NCBI RefSeq assembly: GCF_002269505.1
Contig: NZ_NQKQ01000004.1
Span: 2,301-66,300 of the forward strand
Length of the DNA: 64,000 bases
Direction of reading: 5' to 3'
Source: Pseudomonas fragi
Lineage (GTDB): Bacteria > Pseudomonadota > Gammaproteobacteria > Pseudomonadales > Pseudomonadaceae
Shown here piece by piece: positions 1 to 11,918 of this stretch. A model generated the notes under the pieces. The model did no database searches. It had not been told where the DNA came from and worked only from the letters and a program-made list of their open reading frames with translations. Made by a program: the position numbers and the translations under genes. The first letter of the stretch is position 1. Each line of letters starts with the position of its first letter.

Positions 1-35
1 AATTTTCGGCGAATGTCGTCTTCATAGTATAACCA

Positions 36-53
36 GATTGCTTGGGGTTATAT

Positions 54-57
<4 letters not shown>
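36..57 (+). other. 5' arm of the pre-23S processing stem
   Basis: This arm is complementary to 2942-2964 (GACCATATAACACCCAAGC), with one bulged base, so the two ends of 23S pair in the precursor. This is the expected RNase III processing stem, and it supports the 23S ends given. Confidence 0.8.
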
Positions 58-2945
<2,888 letters not shown>

Positions 2946-3095
2946 ATATAACACCCAAGCAATTTGCTTAGAAGCGAATTGCGGTGTGTGAAGACGATAC
3001 AAACCGAAAGTTTGCGAATCACAAAACACCAAATTCTATTACATACCCATTCGCTGGAGCGTGAACCGAAAGGTAAACGACCTGGCTACCGAATT

Positions 3096-3212
3096 TCTTG
3101 ACGACCATAGAGCATTGGAACCACCTGATCCCATCCCGAACTCAGTAGTGAAACGATGCATCGCCGATGGTAGTGTGGGGTTTCCCCATGTGAGAGTAGG
3201 TCATCGTCAAGA
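3096..3212 (+). rRNA. rrf: 5S ribosomal RNA
   Basis: About 117 bases with typical Pseudomonas 5S sequence. The core GAACCACCTGATCCCATCCC is present, and the 5' CTTGACGA pairs with the 3' TCGTCAAG to form helix I. It lies 150 bases after 23S in the same transcript, and a strong terminator follows. Confidence 0.95.
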
Positions 3213-3221
3213 TTAAATTCC

Positions 3222-3262
3222 AAACCCCCTGTCTGCTAACGCAGACAGGGGGTTTGTTTTTG
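3222..3262 (+). terminator. rrn operon rho-independent terminator
   Basis: A perfect 15-base stem (AAACCCCCTGTCTGC, loop TAAC, complement) is followed by a T-rich tail. It lies directly after 5S rRNA. A second, shorter hairpin (GCGCCGA/TCGGCGC) follows at 3262-3283. Confidence 0.93.
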
Positions 3263-3397
3263 CGCCGAGAAAAGTTTCGGCGCGTCCGCGCCAGGCTTCA
3301 GATCGCCTGCAGCTAAAGTCCTGTAAATAGGCACAGTTATTTTGCAGCTCGCGCACTAGAATAGGCCCAGTCATTTACTGAGCCTGAGACTCCCTAT

Positions 3398-4057
3398 ATG
3401 CCAGATCCGGTTGACCCCCGCAGGGTGTCAGAATTACCGCTGGACGAGTTGGTGGCCTGTCATGAGTGTGATCTGTTGATGCGTAAGCCGCATCTCGCTC
3501 TCGGTGAGAAAGCCCAATGCCCGCGCTGCGGTTACGAACTCTACGCCCATAGGTACAAGGTGGTTGAACGCAGCCTTGCGCTTGTGATCGCTGCGTTACT
3601 GCTCTACATACCTGCGAACTTTTTACCCATCATGCAACTCAATCTACTGGGCCAGGCGTCGCAAGACACGGTCTGGAGTGGTGTGCTTGGCTTGTTCAAT
3701 ACCGGCATGCAGGGCATAGCTGTGGTGGTGTTCCTGTGCAGCATGGGTATACCGCTGCTCAAGTTGCTTTGCCAGCTCGCCGTATTGCTGAGCATTCGCT
3801 GGGATATTGGCCGTAGCTACGGTTTGCTGATTTATCGCGTTTATCACCATCTGCGTGATTGGGGCATGCTTGAGGTGTACTTCATGGGCGTGCTGGTGGC
3901 CATCGTAAAACTGTCCGATCTGGCTGAGCTGAGTCTTGGCCTGGGCCTGGTCTGTTTTGTCAGCCTGTTGCTGGTTCAGGTCTGGCTGGAAGTGGTGATG
4001 TCACCTCACCAGATCTGGCAGGCGCTTTCCGGGGAGGATGCTCATGCGGGCGATTGA
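3398..4057 (+). CDS. Paraquat-inducible protein A family (PqiA/LetA), first half
   Basis: Inner-membrane protein of 219 residues. It has two zinc-finger-like pairs, CHEC near residue 22 and CPRC near residue 42, followed by four hydrophobic segments, the PqiA domain pattern. E. coli PqiA and LetA are about 420 residues with two such domains in tandem; here each domain is its own gene. The next gene is the second domain, and the third is the MCE partner. Family role: moves lipid between the inner membrane and the periplasmic MCE tunnel. The ATG at 3398 has only a weak ribosome site, so the exact start is moderately sure. Cytosolic Cys pairs would bind a metal (inference). Confidence 0.88.
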   Translation: MPDPVDPRRVSELPLDELVACHECDLLMRKPHLALGEKAQCPRCGYELYAHRYKVVERSLALVIAALLLYIPANFLPIMQLNLLGQASQDTVWSGVLGLFNTGMQGIAVVVFLCSMGIPLLKLLCQLAVLLSIRWDIGRSYGLLIYRVYHHLRDWGMLEVYFMGVLVAIVKLSDLAELSLGLGLVCFVSLLLVQVWLEVVMSPHQIWQALSGEDAHAGD

Positions 4058-4667
4058 TGCGGGTATCTTGATCTGTGGTGAATGCCACGAACTGAACAGG
4101 CAAGACCCCGAAACCGACGAGCAAACCTGTACTCGCTGCGGTGCTCTGGTTCACGCGCGACGCCCCGACAGTTTGATGCGCACCTGGGCATTGCTGCTGA
4201 CGTCGGCCATTCTCTATATCCCGGCCAACTTGCTGCCGATCATGACAGTCAACTCATTGGGTCAAGGCTCGCCGAGTACGATCATGGCGGGTGTCATTGA
4301 GCTGGTGCAGCACGGCATGATCCCGATTGCCGCCGTGGTGTTTGTGGCAAGTATTCTGGTGCCTACCTTCAAGCTGGTCGGTATCGCCTTGCTGTTGTTT
4401 TCGGTACAGCGCCATCAGCCCCTGTCTGCCCGGCAACGTATCATCATGTACCGATTTATCGAGTTCATTGGCCGTTGGTCAATGTTGGATATTTTCGTCA
4501 TTGCCATTTTGGTGGCCGTGGTGAATTTTGGACGCATAGCCAGCATCGAAGCCAATCTTGGTGCCGTGGCGTTTGCCAGTGTGGTGGTGCTAACAATGCT
4601 TGCAGCTGTAACTTTTGATCCCCGACTGATTTGGGATAATACGGAGTCGGACGACGACCATGAGTGA
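4044..4667 (+). CDS. Paraquat-inducible protein A family (PqiA/LetA), second half
   Basis: Second PqiA domain, about 207 residues, with the Cys pairs CGEC and CTRC near the N-terminus and four membrane segments after. I chose ATG 4044 over the in-frame ATG 4038 because GGGGAGG sits at a proper distance only from 4044. The gene overlaps the end of the first pqiA gene and its stop overlaps the MCE gene start (4660), so the three are translationally coupled. It probably pairs with the first half to rebuild the two-domain PqiA/LetA channel. Family role: lipid handover to the MCE protein. Confidence 0.87.
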   Translation: MRAIDAGILICGECHELNRQDPETDEQTCTRCGALVHARRPDSLMRTWALLLTSAILYIPANLLPIMTVNSLGQGSPSTIMAGVIELVQHGMIPIAAVVFVASILVPTFKLVGIALLLFSVQRHQPLSARQRIIMYRFIEFIGRWSMLDIFVIAILVAVVNFGRIASIEANLGAVAFASVVVLTMLAAVTFDPRLIWDNTESDDDHE

Positions 4668-6963
4668 CTTGCCTACCGCTAAAACCCGCCCGGCTTCCAA
4701 TTGGTCGGCCATCTGGATTCTCCCGCTAATAGCCCTGATCATTGGCGGCTGGTTGGGATGGCGTGCCTACAGCGAAACCGGCATCGATATCCAGGTGCGT
4801 TTCGAGAGCGGCGAAGGCATCGTCGCCAACAAGACCGAGGTGGTCTACAAAGGCATGCCCGTGGGCAAGGTGAAAACCCTGGCCCTCGACGAGTCTGGCC
4901 CCAGCAAAGGGGTGATTGCCACCGTCGAAATGGACAAGGATGTTGAGCAATACCTGAAAACCAATACCCGTTTCTGGCTGGTCAAGCCCAGCGTCACCTT
5001 GGCCGGTATCACCGGGCTCGAAACGCTGGTGTCGGGCAACTATATTGCGGTCAGCCCCGCCGATGGCGAGCCGGCACGCAAGTTCAAGGCGCTGTCACAA
5101 GAACCGCCCCTGTCCGACACCAAACCCGGCCTGCACCTGACGCTCAAGGCTGATCGTCTCGGCTCGTTGAACCGTGGCAGCCCGGTGTTCTACAAACAGA
5201 TCCAGGTCGGGCAGATCAAGAGCTACGTGCTTTCCGAAGACCAGAGCACCGTTGAGATCAAAGTCTTTATCGAGCCGACCTATGCCAATCTGGTGCGCAA
5301 ACATACGCGTTTCTGGAATGCCAGCGGCATCAGCATCGACGCCAACCTGTCGGGTGTAAAACTGCGCAGCGAGTCGCTGGCCAGCATCGTCGCCGGTGGT
5401 ATTGCCTTCGCCACGCCAGAGAACCGTAAAGACAGCCCGCCCACCGATTCGAGCCTGCCGTTCCGTCTTTATGAGGACTTCGATGCGGCGCAGGCGGGGA
5501 TCAAGGTTAAAGTCAAACTCAGCGACTTCGAGGGCCTGCAGGCTGGCCGTACGCCAGTGATGTACAAAGGTATCCAGGTCGGTAGCCTCAAGGGCCTCAA
5601 GGTCGACCCGGACCTGACCAGTGCCAGCGCGGAGCTGACCCTCGATCCGTTGGCCGAAGATTACCTTGTGCAGGGCACCCAGTTCTGGGTGGTCAAGCCA
5701 TCCATCTCGCTGGCCGGCATTACCGGGCTGGAGGCACTGGTCAAAGGCAACTACATCGCCATTCGTCCAGGGGACAAGGGCAGTACGCCGGAGCGTGAAT
5801 TCGTTGCCCGGCCCAAGGCGCCTCCGCTGGATCTGCGTTCGCCGGGCCTGCATATGGTGCTCTTCACCGAGAACCTGGGTTCGCTCGATGTTGGCAGCCC
5901 GATTCTCTACAAGCAGGTCAAAGTCGGTTCGGTTCAGAGTTATCAGTTCTCCCGCACCAAAAAGCAGTTGGTGATCGGTGTACATATCGAGAAGGAATAC
6001 GAAAACCTGGTTAACGCCTCGACCCGTTTCTGGAATGCCAGCGGTATCACCCTGACCGGTGGTTTGACCGGCGGAATCCAGGTCAAAAGCGAATCGCTGC
6101 AAAGTCTGATGGCTGGCGGGATTGCCTTTGAAACGCCGGAAGCCAAAGCGCCGCTGCAAAAGCGCATTCCGCGTTTCCGCCTGTTCACCGACCGTGATGC
6201 TGCCATGCAGCAAGGCGTAGCGGTGACGATCAAGGTTGCGCGTGCCGATGGCTTGCGTGCCGGTACGCCGATTCGCTTCAAGGGGCTGGATGTTGGCAAG
6301 ATCGAGAGTGTCGACCTGAGTGACGATCTGCAATCTGTGATGCTCCAGGCGCGTATTACCGAAGTCCCGGATCGCATCGCACGGGTGGGCAGCCAGTTCT
6401 GGGTAGTCAAGCCAGAGCTTGGCTTGATGAAAACGGCCAACCTCGAAACCCTGGTCACCGGCCAGTACCTTGAAGTGCAACCGGCGAGCAAGCAACTGGG
6501 ACGCCAGACCAGCTTTGTTGCATTGGAACAGGCACCGGATGCCGCCGTACCTCAAGCCGGCCTGAGCCTGGTATTGAGTGCTGCCCGTCGTGGCTCGCTC
6601 AAAGAAGGCGTGCCGGTGACCTACCGTGAAGTGACTGTAGGCAAGGTCACGGGCTATGAGCTGGGTAGCACCGCTGATCGTGTACTGGTGCATATCCTGA
6701 TCGAGCCACGTTACGCGCCGTTGGTGCGCAGTGGCAGCCGCTTCTGGAACACCAGCGGTTTCGGTGTCGACTTCGGCCTGTTCAAGGGCGCAACGATTCG
6801 CACTGAATCTCTGGAAACCCTGGTTCAGGGTGGTATCGCCTTCGCCACACCGGATGGCGACAAGCTGGGTACCCAGGCCCGCCCTGAGCAGACCTTTGCG
6901 CTTTTCGACAAGTTCGAAGACGAATGGCTGCAGTGGGCACCGAAGATCCCGTTGGGTAAATAA
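4660..6963 (+). CDS. MCE-domain lipid transport protein (PqiB/LetB family, six MCE repeats)
   Basis: 767 residues. One N-terminal membrane anchor (about 15-37) is followed by a periplasmic region. I count six MCE repeats, each with the core YKG/YKQ-xx-VGxV, near residues 60, 180, 300, 415, 535 and 650. E. coli PqiB has three MCE domains and LetB has seven, so this protein is intermediate. MCE proteins of this class form stacked hexameric rings that span the periplasm and carry lipids between the two membranes. The gene starts inside the end of the upstream PqiA gene and ends just before a bidirectional terminator, closing a three-gene operon. Older annotation calls such proteins mammalian cell entry or paraquat-inducible B. 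Confidence 0.92.
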   Translation: MSDLPTAKTRPASNWSAIWILPLIALIIGGWLGWRAYSETGIDIQVRFESGEGIVANKTEVVYKGMPVGKVKTLALDESGPSKGVIATVEMDKDVEQYLKTNTRFWLVKPSVTLAGITGLETLVSGNYIAVSPADGEPARKFKALSQEPPLSDTKPGLHLTLKADRLGSLNRGSPVFYKQIQVGQIKSYVLSEDQSTVEIKVFIEPTYANLVRKHTRFWNASGISIDANLSGVKLRSESLASIVAGGIAFATPENRKDSPPTDSSLPFRLYEDFDAAQAGIKVKVKLSDFEGLQAGRTPVMYKGIQVGSLKGLKVDPDLTSASAELTLDPLAEDYLVQGTQFWVVKPSISLAGITGLEALVKGNYIAIRPGDKGSTPEREFVARPKAPPLDLRSPGLHMVLFTENLGSLDVGSPILYKQVKVGSVQSYQFSRTKKQLVIGVHIEKEYENLVNASTRFWNASGITLTGGLTGGIQVKSESLQSLMAGGIAFETPEAKAPLQKRIPRFRLFTDRDAAMQQGVAVTIKVARADGLRAGTPIRFKGLDVGKIESVDLSDDLQSVMLQARITEVPDRIARVGSQFWVVKPELGLMKTANLETLVTGQYLEVQPASKQLGRQTSFVALEQAPDAAVPQAGLSLVLSAARRGSLKEGVPVTYREVTVGKVTGYELGSTADRVLVHILIEPRYAPLVRSGSRFWNTSGFGVDFGLFKGATIRTESLETLVQGGIAFATPDGDKLGTQARPEQTFALFDKFEDEWLQWAPKIPLGK

Positions 6964-6969
6964 GCTGCA

Positions 6970-7002
6970 AAAAAAACCGCGATCAATGATCGCGGTTTTT
7001 TT
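6970..7002. terminator. Bidirectional rho-independent terminator
   Basis: The stem CCGCGATC/GATCGCGG is flanked by A-run and T-run, so it works on both strands. It separates the MCE operon (plus) from the convergent mks operon (minus). Confidence 0.93.
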
Positions 7003-7019
7003 ATGCTTGGGATTTAGTC

Positions 7020-9860
7020 TCAGACTTCATCCAGTTCGGGTTCTTCAACAGCCGTCAGCACATCAGGTTTCACCTCGTCATGACGACGAATGTACTTCCA
7101 GTCGTCTTCATCGATGTAAATCCCGTTAGGGCCGCTGCCGCCCTCCAGGTCGATAGCCACATGGGCGCAGACCTGCGGTTTGACACTGGCCAGAATCGGC
7201 ACAAAGCCTAACTGCAGACTGGTCTCGAGCAGGGCGGTCTGGTTTTTCTCGTCGATGTCCGCAGCTTCGTCCAGGTAGTACGGCAAGCGAATACGCCCGG
7301 CCTGATCGCGGTCCATCAAGTGCAACAACAAGTACATGTTGGTCAGCGCCTTGATGGTCATGGTCGTACCGTTGGACGCAGCGCCATCGATATCGGTATG
7401 GATCACCGGCTGGCCGTTGAGCTTGGTGATCTCGAACGCCAGCTCGAACAAGTCCTTGAGGCCCAACTGGTTATGGTTGGCTGCCACCAGGCGCGCCAGA
7501 TACTCCTTGGCCTCTTCGTTCTTGTTGTCTTGCTCGGCGCTTTGGCTGAGGTCGAACACCGACAGGGTCTCGCCTTCTTCGTACTGACCGGCGCTGTGGA
7601 TAATCTGATCGATATGCTTGAGTGCCTCTTTGTTGGGCGCCAGCACGATACGGAAGCTTTTGAGGTTGGAAACCTGACGTTTGTTGATCTCGCGGTTGAA
7701 CAGCGCCAGTTGATGCTCAAGGCTGTCGTAGTCACTGCGAATATTGCGCAGCGTACGGGCGATGTCTGTTACTGCGGCACGGCGAGCCTTACCCAGGGTC
7801 AGGGCTTCCTCGGTGCGGTGGGCGTAGGCGTTGATCAGTAACTGCAGACGCCGCTCCATATCGTCTTCACTGTCGAACTTGGCCACACCCTTGAGGCGTA
7901 CCTGGGCGTACAGCGCCTCGATCTGGCCGTCGCAACGCAACAGGCCCTGCCAGCTGTCCTGATAGTCGTTGAGCAATGGCAACAGGTTGTCCATCGAGTC
8001 GTCGACCGGGTCCATAAAGGGCGTGCCAAAGGGCAGGTCGGCTGGCAGCAGTTGGCGTCGACGCAGGCTGTCATCCAGGGTGCGCTGCTTGGCTTCCATA
8101 TCGCCAATCTGCCGGCCTACCAGCTGCAATTTGGCCGACAACTGCTGGACGCGTTCGGTGAAGGCATCACTGGAACGCTTCAATTCGTCCTGTGCGGCTT
8201 CAGCCTGAGCCAGTTGTTCGAGCTTTTCGCCTTCTTCAGCGCTTAATGTCTGGCTGCGACGGAAATCCTCCAGGGCCTTCTGTGCATCCAGTACTTGCTG
8301 ATAGAGGGACTCGGCTTCGCTCTTGCTCGCAGCGCGGTCAGAGGTCACGGCTTGCTGGGTTTTCAGTTGCTTGAGTTCTTTTTCCAGACGCTCTTTCTGC
8401 TCGCGCAACGCCGCGCGGTCGGCCAGTGCCTGCAGGGCAGGGGGCTCGATATGGCTGAGGTCGATAGACAGGCCCGGCGCTTCAAAGCGTTCGCCTTTAA
8501 AACCGTCGAGGATCAGCTCCAGTGACTTGACCCAGGCATCGCTGTCATCCAGTGCAATCCCGTGCTCACCCAGGGGCAGGCTGAACAGGGCGCTGTTGAA
8601 CAGACGCATCAGGCGCTCGACATCCTGTTGCGAAAACTCTTCGCGCAGGCGGGCGTAGCTGTTGTTGTCGGCATGATCGAGTTGCTGCTTGACCGACTTG
8701 AGGCGTTTTTCCAGGTCGCGCAGGCGCTCGTCCAGATCCTCGGCACTGAACTGACGCGACTGCGCCAACGCGCCAGCCAGTTCGTCATGGGCGTCCTTGG
8801 CACTTAGCAATTGCTGCTCCAGCACCTTGACGTCGTCGACGAGGGCGAAGCGATGTTTGAGCACCGACAATTCGCCGAGCCAGCGCTGGATGCCGGAAAT
8901 TTCCCGCTCCAGACGCATCAACTCCTGAGTGCTGCTGCGCTGATCATTTTGCAGCCTGTCCTGCTCGTTGCGGTAGTGCTCGGACTGGATCAGCAGCTCT
9001 TCCTTGCGGGCCCCTGCGTAGTCCTGCCAGGTACCGAGCAGGGAGTCGAGCAGCGGTGACAGGCGATGCAGTTTGCCGCGCAGCAGGTCGCGCTGGCGAA
9101 CACCTGCGGCCAATGCCTCGACCAACGGTCCGGCGCCGACCAGTGCGTTGTAGTCCTGTTCCATGCGTCGTACATCACGGAAGGCTTCTTCGCATGCCGC
9201 AATGTAATCCACGCTACCCGAACGCAGGCTGTGTTCGAACGCATCGAGGAACAGTTGCTTGAGCTTGGCGGCGGTGATTTCGCGCATATGCAGCAAGTTG
9301 ATAAACAGTGCGCGGAAGGTCTTGAGGCTCTGCTCGCTGGTGGAGCGCAGCGGGATCAGGGTCAGGTCCAGCGGGATCGACGTATGCCCGCCCACCAGCA
9401 AACGCCGTAGCTCATCAGGCTTTAGCTCGTAGGCTTTGAGGCCATTGCGCTCAAGGTTGTTGAACAGTTCCTTTTGGCGCAGACAGGTGTCGTCTTTCTG
9501 ATAGTGGGCCAGGTCCAGTTTGCCGGCGTAGGCAAAGAACTGGTGGCCAAAGCCACCACCCGGGCCGCGCCCCACAACACCTATTACATGGGGCCCGTGG
9601 GGCAGGGACACTTCGACCAGGATATAGCTGGTGTCCGAAGCAAAGTAGAACCGTCGTGACTGCTCAAGGCTGTATTTGCCGAAGCTCATATCTGACATGC
9701 GCGCCAGAATCGGGAACTGCAGGGCGTTGATCGATGCCGACTTGCCGAGGTTGTTCGCCCCGTAGACTGACAGCGGATGCTCCAGCGGGAACAGCCCCAG
9801 GCTGTAACCGGCGGTGTTCAACAGGGCAAAGCGGCGAATGCCGTGGCGTTCCTGGCTCAT
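7020..9860 (-). CDS. mksB: MksB, SMC-like ATPase of the MksBEF condensin
   Basis: 946 residues, larger than the companion subunits and with an SMC/MukB-like layout. The N-terminal head carries a Walker A loop GANNLGKS (34-41). Long stretches rich in Leu, Glu, Lys and Gln (about 270-400 and 480-760) are coiled coil. The C-terminal head has a YYLDEAADIDEKN Walker-B-like segment near residue 860. It is last in the mksF-mksE-mksB operon, and its start overlaps the mksE stop (ATGA). The MksBEF complex condenses and segregates the chromosome in Pseudomonas beside Smc-ScpAB; related MksBEFG systems act on plasmids. No mksG nuclease gene is seen here, which fits the chromosomal type. Confidence 0.93.
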   Translation of the reverse strand: MSQERHGIRRFALLNTAGYSLGLFPLEHPLSVYGANNLGKSASINALQFPILARMSDMSFGKYSLEQSRRFYFASDTSYILVEVSLPHGPHVIGVVGRGPGGGFGHQFFAYAGKLDLAHYQKDDTCLRQKELFNNLERNGLKAYELKPDELRRLLVGGHTSIPLDLTLIPLRSTSEQSLKTFRALFINLLHMREITAAKLKQLFLDAFEHSLRSGSVDYIAACEEAFRDVRRMEQDYNALVGAGPLVEALAAGVRQRDLLRGKLHRLSPLLDSLLGTWQDYAGARKEELLIQSEHYRNEQDRLQNDQRSSTQELMRLEREISGIQRWLGELSVLKHRFALVDDVKVLEQQLLSAKDAHDELAGALAQSRQFSAEDLDERLRDLEKRLKSVKQQLDHADNNSYARLREEFSQQDVERLMRLFNSALFSLPLGEHGIALDDSDAWVKSLELILDGFKGERFEAPGLSIDLSHIEPPALQALADRAALREQKERLEKELKQLKTQQAVTSDRAASKSEAESLYQQVLDAQKALEDFRRSQTLSAEEGEKLEQLAQAEAAQDELKRSSDAFTERVQQLSAKLQLVGRQIGDMEAKQRTLDDSLRRRQLLPADLPFGTPFMDPVDDSMDNLLPLLNDYQDSWQGLLRCDGQIEALYAQVRLKGVAKFDSEDDMERRLQLLINAYAHRTEEALTLGKARRAAVTDIARTLRNIRSDYDSLEHQLALFNREINKRQVSNLKSFRIVLAPNKEALKHIDQIIHSAGQYEEGETLSVFDLSQSAEQDNKNEEAKEYLARLVAANHNQLGLKDLFELAFEITKLNGQPVIHTDIDGAASNGTTMTIKALTNMYLLLHLMDRDQAGRIRLPYYLDEAADIDEKNQTALLETSLQLGFVPILASVKPQVCAHVAIDLEGGSGPNGIYIDEDDWKYIRRHDEVKPDVLTAVEEPELDEV

Positions 9861-10507
9861 GCGTTCATCTCCTGTTGTTCGTCGGCAATGGCGCGGGCCA
9901 GTGCATCGTCTTCGTCATCAATGTCGTCATCGGCCAGCACCGGCGCAGGCAGCGGCAGGATGCTGTGCAAACTGGCCGCCAGATCGCGGTCTTGCTGTAC
10001 CGACAGGCACACATCAAGAAAACGGTGCATGGGCGGCAGAAAGCGATAGATGCCGGGTTCTTCACTGGCAAAACCGAGCTGGGTCATGCGGCGCATGATC
10101 TTTTCTTCCAGTTCGTCCTGGCTGGTGACCTCGGCCTGTACAAACAGGTCGCGGTATTTTTCCAGCAGCGCGGGCAATTCGTCGCGACCCAGGCTGCCAC
10201 CGTCGAGCACGGCAATCGGGTCGCGGCCCTGATCGGCCAGATGCTCAACGATGATGAAGGTGAACAGCGCCAGACGCTGCGCGGTCTTGTTGACCTGCGC
10301 GGTGGCGGTGTCGGGCACAAAGTAATAGAAGCCGCGGGTATCACACACCAGCTCAAAGCCCAGGGCTTTAAACAGGGCGCGGTATTGATCCTGGAAGTTC
10401 GACAGTTGCGCGTACAGCTCCGGGTCGCGGCGGCTGACGTGATAACCCTTGAACAGCTCACGAAAAATCGGTGCCAGCTGGGACAGTTCAGAAAGATCAA
10501 GATGCAT
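9857..10507 (-). CDS. mksE: MksE, condensin accessory subunit
   Basis: About 216 residues. I start at the ATG at 10507 (MHLDLSELSQ), since the longer frame to 10639 runs back through the mksF reading frame. It overlaps the mksF stop by 11 bases and the mksB start by 4, so it is tightly coupled. It is a winged-helix type MukE-like subunit that would bind the MksF kleisin and control MksB ATPase. A very acidic C-terminal stretch (DDDIDDEDDA) is visible. Assignment rests on size and its position between the kleisin and the ATPase. Confidence 0.88.
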   Translation of the reverse strand: MHLDLSELSQLAPIFRELFKGYHVSRRDPELYAQLSNFQDQYRALFKALGFELVCDTRGFYYFVPDTATAQVNKTAQRLALFTFIIVEHLADQGRDPIAVLDGGSLGRDELPALLEKYRDLFVQAEVTSQDELEEKIMRRMTQLGFASEEPGIYRFLPPMHRFLDVCLSVQQDRDLAASLHSILPLPAPVLADDDIDDEDDALARAIADEQQEMNA

Positions 10508-11774
10508 GCAGAGGGCTCGCAGTAGTCTGGGTTGCATCTTCGCTGTGGGAAAGCAGAGCGAAGGAGCGCAGGCTGACCAAATGTTCGTGGGTGTGGTAAT
10601 CGCGGCGCTCAAGGCGTTCGCGCACGAAGCGTTTTTCACGGGACAGGCGCGAGAACCAATACAGCAATTCGTCGGTGTCGCCGTCGGGCTCCTGGGCCAG
10701 GAGCCAGCTCATCAAGTCCGGCATTGGCAGCGCATCGCTGCAGCGATCGAGCATTTCCTTGACCGTGCGCGGGGCCTTGGGTGTTTCGCCGCGGTGGACC
10801 TTATGCGCCTTGGGAAATTTCGCCGGTTTGGCTTCGAAGCGGGCCAGGGCATAAACATAGGCTTCGACTTGACTGGCACTGCCCAAAAATGTGCTCTGCG
10901 GGCGGGTGAACATCGGCATGGCTGCTTGCGGCACTGCGTCCAGCCCTTTACGGCGGATGGCGGCCAGGGCCAGCGCGGCACCGCGGGTCACGGCGTTGTG
11001 CCGGCGTGCTTCCTCACGCAATGGCAGCAGCAGCTCGCGGGCATGGCGCAGGGTCATCTGGGCGCTGGTCTGCATTTCGAGGATGCGCGCATGGGTGCGC
11101 AGCAGCATGTCGTCGTCCACCAGGTGGCCGAGACGTTGTTGTTCGCTGAGCATGCGCAGCAGAACCACTTCGACCTTGCGCACGCCTTGCTCGAAAGCGC
11201 CATCGGCGTTTACCAACTGAATCATGGGTTCGACGTATTCATCCCAGGTTGCCAGCACTTCGGCATACCGCTGGCGCAACGGAATTTGCCGGTCGCTGGT
11301 CTTGGCCCGTTCAGCGACGGCCACCAGCGCCTGTTCATCGTTGGCGAGTTTTTTTAAAACATCGCGTACCCGCATGTCGAGCAAACGCAGCTGGCGCGCC
11401 AGATCATGGCCGTCACGAATGTCGAAGGCATCCTGGATGTAGCCTGCCAGACGCTCGAGATGGCGCAGGTAGGCTTCGATTTCCAGGCACAGGCCAAGGC
11501 GGTGCTCGTGGCGCAGATAGGCGAGAAAGTCGTGGATCTGGGCGTTGAGCTCGAAGCGGTTGGGGCTTTTGGCAACCGGCACCAGAATATCCAGACGAAT
11601 CCAGGCATCGAGCACGCTGGTGATATCTTGCGGCGTGCTGTCCATCTGATGAGCGGCCAGTTGCAGGCGCAACTCGTTCAGGCTCAGGGTGCCTTGGTCG
11701 AAGTGTTCACACAAAGGCTCAAGGAGTGCCCAGTGCTCAGCGAGGGCACGTAAAACGCGCTTGGGTTCGATCAT
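10497..11774 (-). CDS. mksF: MksF, kleisin subunit of the MksBEF condensin
   Basis: 425 residues from the ATG at 11774 (MIEPKRVLRAL). A TTG five codons upstream is possible but no ribosome site supports either clearly. Mostly helical, with a winged-helix-like N-terminus and a His/Arg-rich C-terminal part, as in MukF/MksF kleisins. It bridges the MksB heads and recruits MksE. It is the first gene of the mksFEB operon. The promoter lies in the 140-base gap shared with the divergent holD gene. Confidence 0.87.
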   Translation of the reverse strand: MIEPKRVLRALAEHWALLEPLCEHFDQGTLSLNELRLQLAAHQMDSTPQDITSVLDAWIRLDILVPVAKSPNRFELNAQIHDFLAYLRHEHRLGLCLEIEAYLRHLERLAGYIQDAFDIRDGHDLARQLRLLDMRVRDVLKKLANDEQALVAVAERAKTSDRQIPLRQRYAEVLATWDEYVEPMIQLVNADGAFEQGVRKVEVVLLRMLSEQQRLGHLVDDDMLLRTHARILEMQTSAQMTLRHARELLLPLREEARRHNAVTRGAALALAAIRRKGLDAVPQAAMPMFTRPQSTFLGSASQVEAYVYALARFEAKPAKFPKAHKVHRGETPKAPRTVKEMLDRCSDALPMPDLMSWLLAQEPDGDTDELLYWFSRLSREKRFVRERLERRDYHTHEHLVSLRSFALLSHSEDATQTTASPLHAS

Positions 11775-11897
11775 GGGAGGGCCAGTCAATTGGCAAGTAA
11801 AGGCCGCGATTGTACTGCAACGTGCGGTCGAGTCATCACTTGGCGGATCAACTGCGGGCGGGAAGGGCAGAAGGGCGGTAGAATCCCCCCTCTTTAG

Positions 11898-11906
11898 TTA
11901 TCCACA
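11898..11906 (+). promoter_or_regulatory. Perfect DnaA-box sequence in the mksF-holD gap
   Basis: TTATCCACA matches the DnaA consensus exactly and lies 13 bases before the holD start in the divergent intergenic region. Two other perfect matches occur in the window (62985-62993 and inside hrpL), so chance is a real possibility. Function is inference. Confidence 0.3.
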
Positions 11907-11918
11907 GATGGCCGACCT

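Noticed and set aside
5095..6693. Long minus-strand open frame (532 codons) opposite the MCE gene
   Set aside because: The plus strand carries a clear six-repeat MCE protein. The minus frame is its shadow, with repeated composition and no family likeness.
9734..11357. Plus-strand frames opposite mksE and mksF
   Set aside because: Both lie antisense to coupled condensin genes and show no recognisable domain.
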